The notes below the pieces were generated by a model that searched no databases, was not told the origin of the DNA, and saw only the letters and a program-made list of their open reading frames with translations. Of a DNA stretch of 28,938 nucleotides, positions 15,401 to 22,544 are shown piece after piece. Origin of the DNA: a virus; IMG/VR virus record IMGVR_UViG_3300030108_002379, positions 1 through 28,938 of that record; one strand, given 5' to 3'. The number at the start of each line of letters is the position of its first letter. The stretch's first letter is position 1. A program made the translations under genes and the position numbers.

Positions 15401-17362
15401 GCTGAGTGGAATGATAACTTAGTTAAAGCTAATGAAATAATAACTAATCGAATAGAACAAGATACTCCGCAGCAAAAAGTTTTACGTAGCATGTTAATTG
15501 AATTGCAAGAAAGAACCGATCAAGTTTTAAGTTTAACGCCTACAACTGGATGGCATAAACTATCTAACGCAATTACAAACACGGTATTCTATTGGTTCCT
15601 TACCGCTCCAGGCTCGGCTTTGGTTAACATATTTGGTATGACAAATGTATCGCTTCCAGCTATAGGTGCTAGGTACGGTATGATACCAGCCACCAAAAAG
15701 TTTATGTCCTACGCTATGCGGTTTGGTTACAGACCTGACTTCATGTTTACAACCGACCCCGATGTAAGAGGTATACCATTAACGCCTAGTGTTAGCGGAG
15801 TTGGTGTAAAGTTTGTATCACCACATAAAAAATATGCAGAAAGTCTACCGCCTTTACAACAACAAGTTTTAAAAGACTTAGAAAACCACATTGATGCTTC
15901 TTTTGCATATGATGCTGCAAACTTATCTGAACGGCCTGTTGATCTATATGCAAGTCCTTTTGAAAAGACAACTAGATTTTTAGCTGCTTTATTCCACAAC
16001 TCTGAAAAGTTTAACCGGACTGTTGTCGGTCTAGCCACATTTGATTTAGCTTACGAAAAGTATGCGGGCGGAAGAGAAAGAGTAAGAGAGTTAGCAGAAA
16101 CAGGTGGCACAAACTTAAACGCTTATAATTTAGCAGTAGAAGAAGCTAAATACATGATGTATAAAACACTGGGTGACTTTACACCTTCAGGAAAAGCTCC
16201 TGTTCTAACGCACCCGTTAGGCAAAGTAATGTTGCAGTTCAAAGGTGTTTCTTTATTTTTAACATTCAATAATCTTAGAGATGCTAAAGTTGGTTTGCTT
16301 AAAATGAGTGGCGATCCGTCTGTAAAAGAGCTAAGACAAAAACTACTTGATAGGGGCGATTTAAGTGAAGAGGAAGTAGAAGATAACGTAACCGAATATA
16401 AGATGAATCAAGATAGGTCCTTCCAAGAAATGCGTAAGCGTTTATTTTTAACAAGCGCTTTTAGTGTGTTAATGGCAGGGGCAAAAGGTTTTGCTTTTTA
16501 CGGTTTGTTCAAGGCTCTGTATGAGTTAATTAAATACTTGTACGAAGATGATGAGGATGAAGCACCAATACCTTTATTTGCAGAAGATTTTGATACTGTA
16601 GTTTATGAAGGATTAAAAGACGCACTTGGTAGTATGGGTGTCGGTGAGGAATTACGTACCAGTTTAGCTTCTTCTTTCATGCGAGGTGCGATAGAAGAAT
16701 ATACAGGCTTAGGTATACAGGAAAGAATAAGTTTAAATATACCTGACTTATGGGTTAGGGATTCTGTTTACACTAGGAGTGCAGAGGAAACTTTACGGGA
16801 GCAGGTGTTAAGTAATTTAGGTCCTTCTTTCTCTTTGGCTTCTAACTTTGCTAAAGCCGTGGATTCATTTAATCAAGGTAAGTATTTAAGAGCGTTTGAA
16901 GATGCCGCCCCCGCTATATTAAAGGGGCCTCTAATGGCAGGTAGGTATGCACAAGAAGATGGAGTGAAAACAAGAACTCTAAATACCATGTTACGTAAAG
17001 ACGAGTTATCTACGGGTGACTATATTCTAAGATCAATAGGAGTTGCCCCAGCAAAGGTAGCAAGAGAAACCGAAAAAAGACGTAAGATGTTTAAAGCTTT
17101 GGCGCCTGTTAGAAACGAAAAATCAAATATATTGGCTTCATATACAACAGCCACGATATTAGACGATGGGGATATGTATCAAAAAGCAGAGCGGAAAAGA
17201 ATGTTGTTTAATGAAAAGTATCCTGATTTTGGTATAGAAGATTCAGAAGTTACAGACTCAGTAAATAAAGCTTTACAATACAGAGAACAAGCTGCAGATT
17301 TAGGTGGAATTAAACCTGAAGAAGAAGCCTTCACTTCTACAATAAAAGGTGTAGGAGAATGA
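9413..17362 (+). CDS. Giant polyvalent virion protein with GHKL ATPase and HExxH metallopeptidase domains
   Basis: One uninterrupted 2,649-residue frame. Residues 1-36 form a small N-terminal module (YEVELPDGTIIQGIPDDMPR) seen on many phage internal proteins. A Pro/Thr/Glu linker follows, then an Ala/Gly-rich hydrophobic region (about 200-400) and an acidic Pro-rich linker (about 440-520). A Bergerat-fold ATPase occupies about 900-1150: N-box E935...N939..D942, DNGIGM at 973-978, GGKGLAKMG at 1005-1013 and TGTPVTF at 1064-1070. A metallopeptidase motif HELAH at 1474-1478 with third ligand His1484 and DDNF after it marks a zinc protease. An Arg/Gly/Asp-rich linker (about 1530-1613) separates these from a long helical C-terminal half (YFPLKRFGDFW, AITNTVFYWFLTAPGSALVN) typical of large polyvalent proteins. 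Such proteins are thought to be packaged and injected to act on the host early. Start: AAGGT 8 nt before ATG. Confidence 0.8.
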   Translation: MPYEVELPDGTIIQGIPDDMPRSEVRKRILKAYPQFATEEDKVPSPAPAPVVTETETEPPPAPVTPTAEAEVEEQVSESELGVQGVSDLDALIPAGAEEKAKSVLDTFTGLLEEPLAASALPPALRFLAPTTEEDISSRAFLERGVLSRIRAASDFFGAGNEFSDAIEKRKEEVSELISDASQGRLDRAAKKMEDAKGKGTLAEIKAALEAFAIAPAEITGEALATTIPDLIAIAAAATLGPTAAVGTAVTLGATSGLGIVKGAIYDEVEAALIKQGSSPEEAEKRAKVAQEYFGKNYKEILAGGGLGILATLTGLEKGVMAPIIQNAVSKSIARKIAEGAVKEGVPEFLQGAEEQLARNLALSREGIETDPLKGVVGAGTLEGLAGSTLGAAGEVALSREATEEQATYDARKRDFNKEVNEVTDVEFNEILGGSPDDVDTTIAELEFDDPDREGLEPSVPLLGGPEPEPKLLEGPTPEPEETDGARLGDVEPTPVKPRATKGRVDDTVKEPEPDYVSRSEVFGSFNFTNEVSDVFADEKVKVAKRNLLEPPITDFKVKRAQERERRLVELMEDFELKQYPSGTVGASPMFRFAREIDANESLVKNKISEEFIETDFYEEKYDNKLQRDLFKKIVNDTIKKHTDYLADKYGNAIGNVNAFRTNNLKEAFSSLEPLANLGPIDTEVFKKFVTPTPLIASATREYANRRRRKENQIEPVNRALIDILEKMSDLKNIREDIKIFATKEAKRLRSLRPAAYDRDTGRARERPGNRYDAAKTARKHLQGLIDDYEKIGTVEIPQLADRLQKTLDGEIPSPTKEFVSEVVKEKAGDIKEGDTVTFYRTLDKSNPEEGTVLAVLPRAFLVNPKGEPRSVRLPIPKRLTQLKKSSSDEPMYSELTGSGSRVGTLTAEADLEKLYELLGPDIYGWDIIPTVAKETMQNSADAIEAAQKLGIVKEGKFSFEIDRQSRTVTIKDNGIGMSPEIIQKAFLSMGGSEKQGLGADESKGGKGLAKMGILGAAESFDLTTVHTAEKTGEKDKDGRAIYRRKKTPSKTIIKGENPKKAMTGTPVTFEEITKGIKFSETGSTLVLKFPQRYRDFSIYFDGYMPVLSRPLFGNIEVLANEEALPTGKNFPFDKYQEPLNVTFDWGEADIYFSNAKKKKPTHTVLISGIYQFDVTQSTEGDALTFDDKPIPYDIIINLKAKYAPGDTEGPYPINNSRENYNPNLKKDIKALNAYIKQIYYGEYALEQRDNFKDIISLPIQEIEDEFDLNDSSRKRLEDKYEDAAKAFAKNKEAEKKAKAEVEKVKKSRPKQVVISNNQVIDKNTQKIVVSEKQVEASFKAQKAAPTPADFDVIFEGKTEDKPIFHNNTNMVFDPQKNAEDKEAILFFSKLGSIFIDIKNTVYELYSEGKLRGNYGPLAPGSLHYVGISIDKKYAGVNIVKPYKAVFLNPLGSHTPDESDMFVIMNDYFTTMVHELAHVAVRSHDDNFVAAMANITRELVRAGKEDYYKTAIYAAIADHGEALLKLRRKFDEFQTVNRFSSLEDTDEAVAARRPEDREVGGEDAIRPSRSRREPRGVGDDDPVSFGPESRDPGTVPGDRGGRRGRASRPVEVVDTPSGLEALGSALGDRPAFKDVKFFLQNVLFGKEPYPAEGFRKGLFKLLSARQMDEVMPKVLIGDSGVPQKLKFMQVALRLAGDDIPNFRTDIIREGTKVNDILAKIATGPNGVKIIERLGAVAIEATSKSQDPTVEEDRDANPQLAEAYDNLPNDAKRAFVGMKRFYKNQINGLKQDLIRMATRFIDRSTPEGEASFAESVRDIEEQFREIDRFQPYFPLKRFGDFWLQIGDNADPDKKFFVFESELRRDRIKEEYKQYLREQYSSTGASFGDRYQPVISGNQFLQDVLMQQVVPHSSEFITRLERIVDRVAANPMVGDVDSFKNKVKEGIRQIAYLLAASGSFKKMFLNRKAIQGASTDIQRVFSSSVINIAYQRARIRYYAEWNDNLVKANEIITNRIEQDTPQQKVLRSMLIELQERTDQVLSLTPTTGWHKLSNAITNTVFYWFLTAPGSALVNIFGMTNVSLPAIGARYGMIPATKKFMSYAMRFGYRPDFMFTTDPDVRGIPLTPSVSGVGVKFVSPHKKYAESLPPLQQQVLKDLENHIDASFAYDAANLSERPVDLYASPFEKTTRFLAALFHNSEKFNRTVVGLATFDLAYEKYAGGRERVRELAETGGTNLNAYNLAVEEAKYMMYKTLGDFTPSGKAPVLTHPLGKVMLQFKGVSLFLTFNNLRDAKVGLLKMSGDPSVKELRQKLLDRGDLSEEEVEDNVTEYKMNQDRSFQEMRKRLFLTSAFSVLMAGAKGFAFYGLFKALYELIKYLYEDDEDEAPIPLFAEDFDTVVYEGLKDALGSMGVGEELRTSLASSFMRGAIEEYTGLGIQERISLNIPDLWVRDSVYTRSAEETLREQVLSNLGPSFSLASNFAKAVDSFNQGKYLRAFEDAAPAILKGPLMAGRYAQEDGVKTRTLNTMLRKDELSTGDYILRSIGVAPAKVARETEKRRKMFKALAPVRNEKSNILASYTTATILDDGDMYQKAERKRMLFNEKYPDFGIEDSEVTDSVNKALQYREQAADLGGIKPEEEAFTSTIKGVGE
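13991..13995 (+). promoter_or_regulatory. Internal Shine-Dalgarno AGGAG inside the polyvalent gene
   Basis: AGGAG lies 8 nt before ATG 14004, which is in the +1 frame relative to the surrounding 2,649-codon gene. Sequence and spacing are close to ideal, and better than those of most annotated genes in this window. It supports translation of the overlapping frame at 14004-14252. Confidence 0.6.
14004..14252 (+). CDS. Probable overlapping gene nested in the polyvalent ORF (82 aa)
   Basis: An 82-codon frame lying wholly inside the giant gene, in the +1 frame, with AGGAG at ideal spacing. It coincides with a sharp GC island: by hand count 14041-14220 is about 62% G+C, against about 37-38% in 60-base blocks on either side, and the island stops at this frame's TAG. 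By hand count its codon positions are about 59, 41 and 74% G+C (positions 1, 2, 3), the profile of a normal gene from a GC-rich genome. The peptide looks globular and helical (LIGSLLLRTLTKPSPLGGLK; MRYALAAQEGSLEGLAMMTP), with no Cys or Trp. The host frame here reads as disordered Arg/Gly/Asp/Pro sequence. I do not recognise the family. The GC pattern could partly reflect the amino acids of the host-frame linker. Confidence 0.5.
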   Translation: MNSKQLIGSLLLRTLTKPSPLGGLKIAKSEVKMRYALAAQEGSLEGLAMMTPFRSALKAETPEQFQEIVEDVAGAPADQLKL

Positions 17363-17733
17363 CAAAGTACCCCATAGTATCCGGTATGAAAGAAAAAACT
17401 AGGCCGCCTTTAGTTTTAGTTACTTGGCGTGATGCAGAACATGAATTTGGGTGGAAAGACGGCAATACACATATAGAGCCCATAGATCTTCCGCTAGTTT
17501 ATAGCATTGGTTGGTTTATATATTCTAACGAACACGGTGTCAAAATATGTCAAACCTGGACAGTCGATAATCATGCACAGACGCTTGTGATCCCAAAGAA
17601 TATGATTGAGAAGGTAGAAGAGATATGGCCCGAAAAAGAAATAGCAAAGGGCAGTACCAAAAATACGGCAAAGCCCACTATGAAAAGAACAAGAAAGCCT
17701 ACGTCGAGAAAGCCAAAAAGCACAAAGCGGTAG
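17359..17733 (+). CDS. Small hypothetical phage protein
   Basis: A 124-aa protein starting in an ATGA overlap with the polyvalent gene; AAGGTG lies about 8 nt upstream, and an ATG ten codons in is an alternative. Residues 15-90 form a compact alpha/beta region (PPLVLVTWRDAEHEFGWKDG; LVYSIGWFIYSNEHGVKICQ; NHAQTLVIPKNMIEKVEEIW). This resembles a small uncharacterised protein type found in many phages, with a VGW-like strand followed by an IP+xxI helix. The last 35 residues are very basic (Lys/Arg/Thr) and are encoded by the same DNA as the N-terminus of the HNH gene in another frame (109 nt overlap), so this tail may be a by-product of the overlap. Function unknown. Confidence 0.65.
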   Translation: MTKYPIVSGMKEKTRPPLVLVTWRDAEHEFGWKDGNTHIEPIDLPLVYSIGWFIYSNEHGVKICQTWTVDNHAQTLVIPKNMIEKVEEIWPEKEIAKGSTKNTAKPTMKRTRKPTSRKPKSTKR

Positions 17734-18074
17734 AAAAACAAAAGTGGGCAGCGTTCAAAGCTACCTTGTCATGCACTCAGTGTGGAGAGGGCCACCCTGC
17801 AGCCTTAGATTTTCACCATATAAAGAGAAGTAGGAACAACATAAAAGTGCACGTCTTAGTAAAAGACGGTCGGTTTAAGAAAGCCTATGAAGAGATAAAA
17901 AAATGTCTGGTGCTGTGCGCTAACTGCCACAGAAAATTACATTATAAAGAGTACAAAAAAAACCCCCGCACTGGGCGGGGGAAAACTAAGGAAACATGTC
18001 AAGATAATTATATCACTCAATCCTCCAAAAGCGCAAGCCCCTCAGCTTGTCTTCTATTACGGACTTACAAATAA
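17625..18074 (+). CDS. HNH endonuclease
   Basis: A 149-aa HNH-family nuclease. The zinc-binding and catalytic pattern is complete: Cys50-x2-Cys53, DFHH at 62-65, Cys98-x2-Cys101 in CANCH with Asn100, and His106. The N-terminal 45 residues are a basic, coiled-coil-like extension (KAHYEKNKKAYVEKAKKHKA), probably for DNA contact. Small HNH proteins in phages can be free-standing homing or nicking nucleases or help packaging; no terminase is in this window to decide. The start lies 109 nt inside the preceding gene, behind a GAAGAGAT purine run. Its last 31 codons run through a terminator hairpin belonging to the opposite strand, and its last 62 nt are antisense to the end of a minus-strand gene, so the C-terminal tail after about residue 115 is probably not conserved. 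Confidence 0.8.
   Translation: MARKRNSKGQYQKYGKAHYEKNKKAYVEKAKKHKAVEKQKWAAFKATLSCTQCGEGHPAALDFHHIKRSRNNIKVHVLVKDGRFKKAYEEIKKCLVLCANCHRKLHYKEYKKNPRTGRGKTKETCQDNYITQSSKSASPSACLLLRTYK
17955..17981 (-). terminator. Intrinsic terminator of the minus-strand replication operon
   Basis: A perfect 7-bp GC stem (CCCCCGC at 17963-17969 with GCGGGGG at 17975-17981) and 5-nt loop. Read on the minus strand it is followed by eight T residues (A-run 17955-17962 on the plus strand). It lies 31 nt beyond the stop of the last minus-strand gene. On the plus strand no U-run follows, so it should act on leftward transcripts only. Confidence 0.85.
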
Positions 18075-18210
18075 CCTTATATTTAAACTTTTTAGCCTCT
18101 GTCTTAACCACCGACTCTGCATCTTTAGTGTCGGTACAGGGTAAAAAGAAGGACCACCCCACCTTTACCGTGTTCCAATTAATCTTGTACGTCACTCCCT
18201 GTATCTTCAT
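18013..18210 (-). CDS. Small conserved phage protein
   Basis: A 65-aa protein, last gene of the leftward operon. The pattern VGWSFFLPCTDTKDAES, a Lys-rich helix (VVKTEAKKFKYKV) and the ending LRGLRFWRIE matches a small protein type seen in many phage genomes, where the core is roughly a GxSFFVPC start and a GxRVWR end. No function is established to my knowledge; a small alpha/beta fold is likely. It starts at ATG inside the end of the primase-helicase gene (32 nt overlap), indicating coupling, and ends 31 nt before the terminator. Its 3' end is antisense to the HNH gene. Confidence 0.7.
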   Translation of the reverse strand: MKIQGVTYKINWNTVKVGWSFFLPCTDTKDAESVVKTEAKKFKYKVICKSVIEDKLRGLRFWRIE

Positions 18211-20938
18211 TCTTTAGTTCTTCTATATATTCTGTTATGTCAATAAACCCTGATATGGTGCAATCAAACTCGTAACAAGCCACAGCAGGGGTGGTAGTTT
18301 CTAAACCTTTATCTATTCTCTTATTTAAAGAAGATAGATACACCCCATCGTTTTTCAAAGAGTTCAACACGTCTCGTAAAGTTATTTGGTTGTCGGCACA
18401 ATATTTCTTAAAATGCTTTGCTGCTATATACATCTTCCTAGTGTCTGGTTCTATGCGTATACATAACTTAGAACTTCTCGGTACCAGTATGGGTAAGTGT
18501 TCTACCCCCGACCTTCTATCTAAATCATTATTAACAACTAATATACTTGTTCTGTTTTCGTTTATGAACTCACCGATAGTTGCAGCATGATCTGCAGACG
18601 GAGCCTTTATCTCTGAACGCATAGCATCCATGTTCTCCATCACCCATTTCAGCACCTTACCTATATCTATTTCTTTCGGTACCAAACCTAGACGTTTAGC
18701 TATCCTTGCGCCACCGATGTTACATGCAATCATTGCAGACCAGAACCTTTCTCTACTGGTAAAACCAACTTTTTTATCTATGTATGCTTGCACTTTTCTT
18801 ATCTCTTCCATTACTTCTTTTCTGTTTTTAACAACGTGCTGCATGTATATAGGACCTGCTAGTCCGTAGTTTTCTGACAACGCATCATCAAACATTGCTT
18901 GAGCATAAGCCTTCGGCATTTTTTCTGAGGGCACATCAAACTCTAAGAACCTCATTAGTTCACCATCAGGTGTTTTCTTAATAGCACGTAGCTTATCCAC
19001 CATAGAAGCGTTAGAAGTTGTGACCGCTATAGTTGCCCATCTTGTAAAGTTTTCTCTTTCTTCATTTGAAGAGGCTTTCATTCTACCTGCGCCTCTACCT
19101 TGTGTTATAGAAAACGCTAAATCAGAAAACTGTTCACCCTTCATAGCTGTTACTTCATCCATAGCCACCGACATATTATTGAGTATGCCCATTCTATGTA
19201 TTCTAGTAGAGAGAGTATCTTTAGGTATCATAACTAACCCATTAGGGTCGCCCCATACGCTCTGCGCCATACGTAGAGAAGTTGTCTTTCCTGTACCTGA
19301 TGTGTTGTTGACTAGGTTTATGATACCTCCTTTGTAATTCAAGAACTTAAATAAAGGTGCGCCGAACCCTGTAAAAAATCCAAAGGCTTGAACGTGCATG
19401 TTGCGCTCGCCATATATAGCCGCGATGTTTTTCCACTCTTCCAAGCTACCTTTTGATTCTACAAAATCTATCAACTCTTTTACTCTTGATGATGGCGGGC
19501 TAAACCTTATAGTTTCTCCATCTAACTCTTGTTTACCTAAAATAAATTTAGTGTCGTTATCTGCCCATCCGAATTGTGATCTCATAATCTCTGCCTTCTT
19601 AGTCATTTGTAGATGTTTAAAAGACCTAATTATATAATTTATAATCTCAGTCATTTGTTTTTTACCACCAATAACACCACTGCGTGCTAATGTCTTTTTT
19701 GCCTCCTCACCTGCCAGCACGTCCTGAGCAGATATAACTAAACCTTTTTCCCCATCTAAAGGAAGTCTATGTTTTATAACTGCTACCTCCCCATCAACTG
19801 GGTCTATCATTCTTTTATCTAAGTACAACTGATGTTCATAAACTAACTTGGGTTCTTCCTCTTCTACCTGTGCATACACACCGCCACTTTTTGCAAACAC
19901 ATAAGGCCAAGGCAGTTCTGGAAGTGTGGGTTCATTCAAGCCGCCCTCGCATGCCATATCAGGTTCGGCTAAAACTTTATTCCCTAGTTGTATTGGAGAA
20001 GTTATCTTACCTTTATGCAGACACCCATCACATCCTTTTAGGTTTAAGTTTTCAAACGTTTCACATTTGTACGGGCCTTTTATTTTACTAGCCGCGTCTT
20101 CTGTATCGCTGTGGCTATACTTAGAAGACTCTTTTGACATATCATGTATTGCCTCTGCACTGTCGGCACAGTTAGCAGCTATAGATATACCTGCCCTCCA
20201 AAGTGGATACTCTACAGCCTCTTGATTCTCTCGTATAAAGTTTATTTGATTACATGTTGTTATATTTTTGAAAACACTTTGCTTATTTTCTGCAAGTGCT
20301 AAAGTTAAAGCGCTTACCTTTTCTTTCTTAGGGGTTGTCTCTATCTCGCCGACAAGGTCCTTAAAAAAGAAAAAGTTTACTGGCTTTGCGTACTTACCGA
20401 TCAACTTACATTCTTTTGGTGGGTCGGTCTTGTAATTAAACGAGTCAGGGAATCTTAGTATCCTACCTTCGTCTTCTGTTACTGCGGGGTCGGCGTAGAA
20501 CTTATGTTTGTCACACAACGCTTTTAAAGATCTTGCTACTGGTTTCCAGTCTTTTGGATGTATAGTATTTTCAAGAACCCAGTAAGCATGTATGCCGTTC
20601 CCGGAACTAATTATTGTTGGTTTAGGAAGTCCTACCGCATCACAGAATTGACGTAGAGCTGCGGCCCCCTCTCCCTGACTTTTGTATTCTTTGAGAGGTC
20701 CACAGTCTACATCTAAGTAAAAAATCTTACAGTGTTCGGCGGTGGCCTGAGAGCGCCTATCCGTGTTGTACCTGCTACAGCCAAAATAGATATTACGCTT
20801 CTCAGATTTCCATTTGCCTATGAGTTGGTAGGCTTCTTCAAAAGTCTCTACGCATTTCTGTGTAGTGTCTCTTTCTCCTTTAAAGCCGCCTACCCATAGC
20901 CACCCTTCACTGCCTAAAACATACTCCAAAAAACGCAT
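18179..20938 (-). CDS. Primase-polymerase/DUF927-type helicase fusion
   Basis: A 919-aa replication protein that should make primers and unwind DNA at the phage fork. The N-terminal archaeo-eukaryotic primase (PrimPol) core shows IFYLDVDCG with Asp76 and Asp78, SGNGIHAYW at 112-120 and a late Asp150 before GRILRFPDSFNYK. A zinc-type knot follows (Cys292, Cys303, Cys306) in a GKITSPIQLG context. The C-terminal half is a DUF927-like ring ATPase: GFFTGFGAPLFKFLNY, Walker A NNTSGTGKTTS with Lys551, and Walker B VAMDE at Asp594-Glu595. I chose ATG 20938, which overlaps the upstream stop in TAATG; an upstream TTG would add six residues but lacks support. The downstream neighbour overlaps by 32 nt. 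This fusion replaces separate primase and helicase genes. Confidence 0.85.
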   Translation of the reverse strand: MRFLEYVLGSEGWLWVGGFKGERDTTQKCVETFEEAYQLIGKWKSEKRNIYFGCSRYNTDRRSQATAEHCKIFYLDVDCGPLKEYKSQGEGAAALRQFCDAVGLPKPTIISSGNGIHAYWVLENTIHPKDWKPVARSLKALCDKHKFYADPAVTEDEGRILRFPDSFNYKTDPPKECKLIGKYAKPVNFFFFKDLVGEIETTPKKEKVSALTLALAENKQSVFKNITTCNQINFIRENQEAVEYPLWRAGISIAANCADSAEAIHDMSKESSKYSHSDTEDAASKIKGPYKCETFENLNLKGCDGCLHKGKITSPIQLGNKVLAEPDMACEGGLNEPTLPELPWPYVFAKSGGVYAQVEEEEPKLVYEHQLYLDKRMIDPVDGEVAVIKHRLPLDGEKGLVISAQDVLAGEEAKKTLARSGVIGGKKQMTEIINYIIRSFKHLQMTKKAEIMRSQFGWADNDTKFILGKQELDGETIRFSPPSSRVKELIDFVESKGSLEEWKNIAAIYGERNMHVQAFGFFTGFGAPLFKFLNYKGGIINLVNNTSGTGKTTSLRMAQSVWGDPNGLVMIPKDTLSTRIHRMGILNNMSVAMDEVTAMKGEQFSDLAFSITQGRGAGRMKASSNEERENFTRWATIAVTTSNASMVDKLRAIKKTPDGELMRFLEFDVPSEKMPKAYAQAMFDDALSENYGLAGPIYMQHVVKNRKEVMEEIRKVQAYIDKKVGFTSRERFWSAMIACNIGGARIAKRLGLVPKEIDIGKVLKWVMENMDAMRSEIKAPSADHAATIGEFINENRTSILVVNNDLDRRSGVEHLPILVPRSSKLCIRIEPDTRKMYIAAKHFKKYCADNQITLRDVLNSLKNDGVYLSSLNKRIDKGLETTTPAVACYEFDCTISGFIDITEYIEELKNEDTGSDVQD

Positions 20939-21894
20939 TAATCGTCGTCCGTCCAAGCGTTCATAACGGACTCTAAATCTTTACCGCTTTTAGGAGTACC
21001 ATCTGAATTATGCGTAGCTTTTTTAGTCTCTTTTTTCTTTGGCTCTATAACAAGAGGCTCTTCAGTTTTTTCAACCTTAGAAGCTACGACAGCATCAGTC
21101 TTTTTATTATGTTGATCCATAATGCCCTGATTAAAACTATCGACCCAAGCTACAAAATCTCTAAATGTTTTTTGGTCTGCTTCGGTCATGCTTACGTCTT
21201 TTTTAGATATAGACACTTTAGGAATAAAATAAGTTAGGCCACTCTTACCTGCTTTTGCCTCAGTATCAAATTCCAAAACACACTGTGGCGGCAAAAGTTT
21301 GTTAGTAGCAATCTCTTTTATTATTGGCTCAAATATTTTAAATGCCTCTTTTTTAAAGTCCGCCACAAAAGGTATACCTGTAGACTTAGAGCAATCTAAC
21401 TCTTCACCAGACTCATCTAAGGCTTTATCAAAATATACCTCTCCTAAAATAGTACGCACCCTATCAACGTCTTTTTGCTCTTGAGGCAAAGAAGCATAAT
21501 CTTCAACATAGCCCGCTTGACGACCACAGTTAAACCCACCGTCCATGTCCGGTAAATTACTTTTCAGGTCGGTGGCTAACGTAGTTTTTACATACCGATT
21601 ATCATTTAAAATATATCTTTGGTACATAAATCGCTGAAGAAACAACCTGACTTTAGGGTTTTTCTGATAAAGCTTTGCCCCATTAGATAAAGTTAATTCA
21701 TATACACCTGCTTCTATGGCTGTATACTCTGTTTTTTTACCTTTAATAACAGTCTCACCTTTTACACCTTCGTGCAATATTTTTAACCTTGCTAAAGTGC
21801 TCGACTTAGTTTTTGTTTCTAAATCTTGAGACATACCCATTGCTTCTTGTAAGGCACTAAAATCGTTTACATCTGTTAAAGTCAAATCTGACAT
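20938..21894 (-). CDS. Conserved phage protein with acidic tail, possible ssDNA-binding protein
   Basis: A 318-aa protein encoded directly before the primase-helicase with a one-base stop/start overlap. The middle is beta-rich (KTEYTAIEAGVYELTLSNGA; DMDGGFNCGRQAGYVEDYAS; KSGLTYFIPKVSISKKDV), compatible with an OB-like fold. It is followed by a Lys/Thr/Glu-rich linker and a short acidic C-terminus, MNAWTDDD. An acidic tail after a flexible linker is typical of single-stranded DNA-binding proteins such as SSB and T7 gp2.5, where it recruits partners. That, plus position between replication genes, is my reason for the suggestion; no family motif proves it. CAGGAGA precedes the ATG at good spacing. 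Confidence 0.6.
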   Translation of the reverse strand: MSDLTLTDVNDFSALQEAMGMSQDLETKTKSSTLARLKILHEGVKGETVIKGKKTEYTAIEAGVYELTLSNGAKLYQKNPKVRLFLQRFMYQRYILNDNRYVKTTLATDLKSNLPDMDGGFNCGRQAGYVEDYASLPQEQKDVDRVRTILGEVYFDKALDESGEELDCSKSTGIPFVADFKKEAFKIFEPIIKEIATNKLLPPQCVLEFDTEAKAGKSGLTYFIPKVSISKKDVSMTEADQKTFRDFVAWVDSFNQGIMDQHNKKTDAVVASKVEKTEEPLVIEPKKKETKKATHNSDGTPKSGKDLESVMNAWTDDD

Positions 21895-21914
21895 AATATA
21901 TAATCTCCTGTAAA

Positions 21915-22544
21915 TTAAAGTTTTACTTCTACACCCATTTTTTTACGTAGTTTAAAAAAATGTTTCTGCTCTAATAAATCCATAGGCATATTAAAAGTTA
22001 AGCACTCATCTACTTCTTCAGAATTTGCCCTCTGTCGAATGTAATCTATTTCATGCCTTTTTAAATGCTGTACTGGTTTAAAAGAAATTCTATAAAAATT
22101 ATTTTCATCAATCTTATTTATTTCCGTTACTACACCATCTACACTCTGTCCTTGTTGGTATAACCTTTTTACATATTGTAAGAACCCCATATCCTCAAAC
22201 ACTTTAGATTTGTTAAAAAGTGACGTGCTTGAAATCACCAATTGGTGTACAGGACCTTTTAAATCGTTTTGCAAAGACACAGCAATTTTCTGGTGCATCT
22301 TACACGCTTTTGAACCTCCCTCTCCTGACCCTTGTATATTTTTAGGACACTTAATACAAAACGTTGATTGGGGTTGACTCGCATCATAGTCTGGTGTTTT
22401 ACCGTCTGAAGAAAAACAAGTAGGTGTTTTTTTGACCCCTTCTTCAAACGGAGTGTTGTAGTATTGCCTATGTATATTCGGAGCCGCGGCTATCACAATA
22501 ACTTTTTTGGGGCCTTCGATATTTTTAGCTAACAATCTGTTCAT
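21915..22544 (-). CDS. Cys4 (zinc or Fe-S) replication-region protein
   Basis: A 209-aa protein with a conspicuous four-cysteine site, Cys43-x19-Cys63-x2-Cys66-x14-Cys81, in the context TPTCFSSDGKTPDY, then FCIKCPKNIQGSGEGGSKAC. The spacing suggests one bound metal, zinc or an iron-sulfur cluster. The remainder is alpha/beta (FYRISFKPVQHLKRHEIDYI). I recall similar Cys-rich proteins near helicase genes in several large phages, without known function. A DNA-binding role is inferred. It overlaps its upstream neighbour by ATGA and is separated by 20 nt, including the next gene's CAGGAGA site, from the acidic-tail protein. The two might act together. Confidence 0.6.
   Translation of the reverse strand: MNRLLAKNIEGPKKVIVIAAAPNIHRQYYNTPFEEGVKKTPTCFSSDGKTPDYDASQPQSTFCIKCPKNIQGSGEGGSKACKMHQKIAVSLQNDLKGPVHQLVISSTSLFNKSKVFEDMGFLQYVKRLYQQGQSVDGVVTEINKIDENNFYRISFKPVQHLKRHEIDYIRQRANSEEVDECLTFNMPMDLLEQKHFFKLRKKMGVEVKL

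Noticed and set aside
9413-17362. The idea that the giant ORF is a frameshift artefact joining separate genes
   Set aside because: The frame is open throughout with coherent domains on both sides of the GC island. No stop or clear restart with its own ribosome binding site is seen in that frame, so it is reported as one gene.
18030-18050. Possible plus-strand hairpin CAAGC-CCCTCA-GCTTG after the HNH core
   Set aside because: Stem of only five pairs and no clean U-run, so not supported as a terminator for the late operon.
20939-20956. TTG start at 20956 for the primase-helicase
   Set aside because: ATG 20938 forms the same TAATG coupling seen elsewhere in the operon; the TTG lacks a ribosome binding site.
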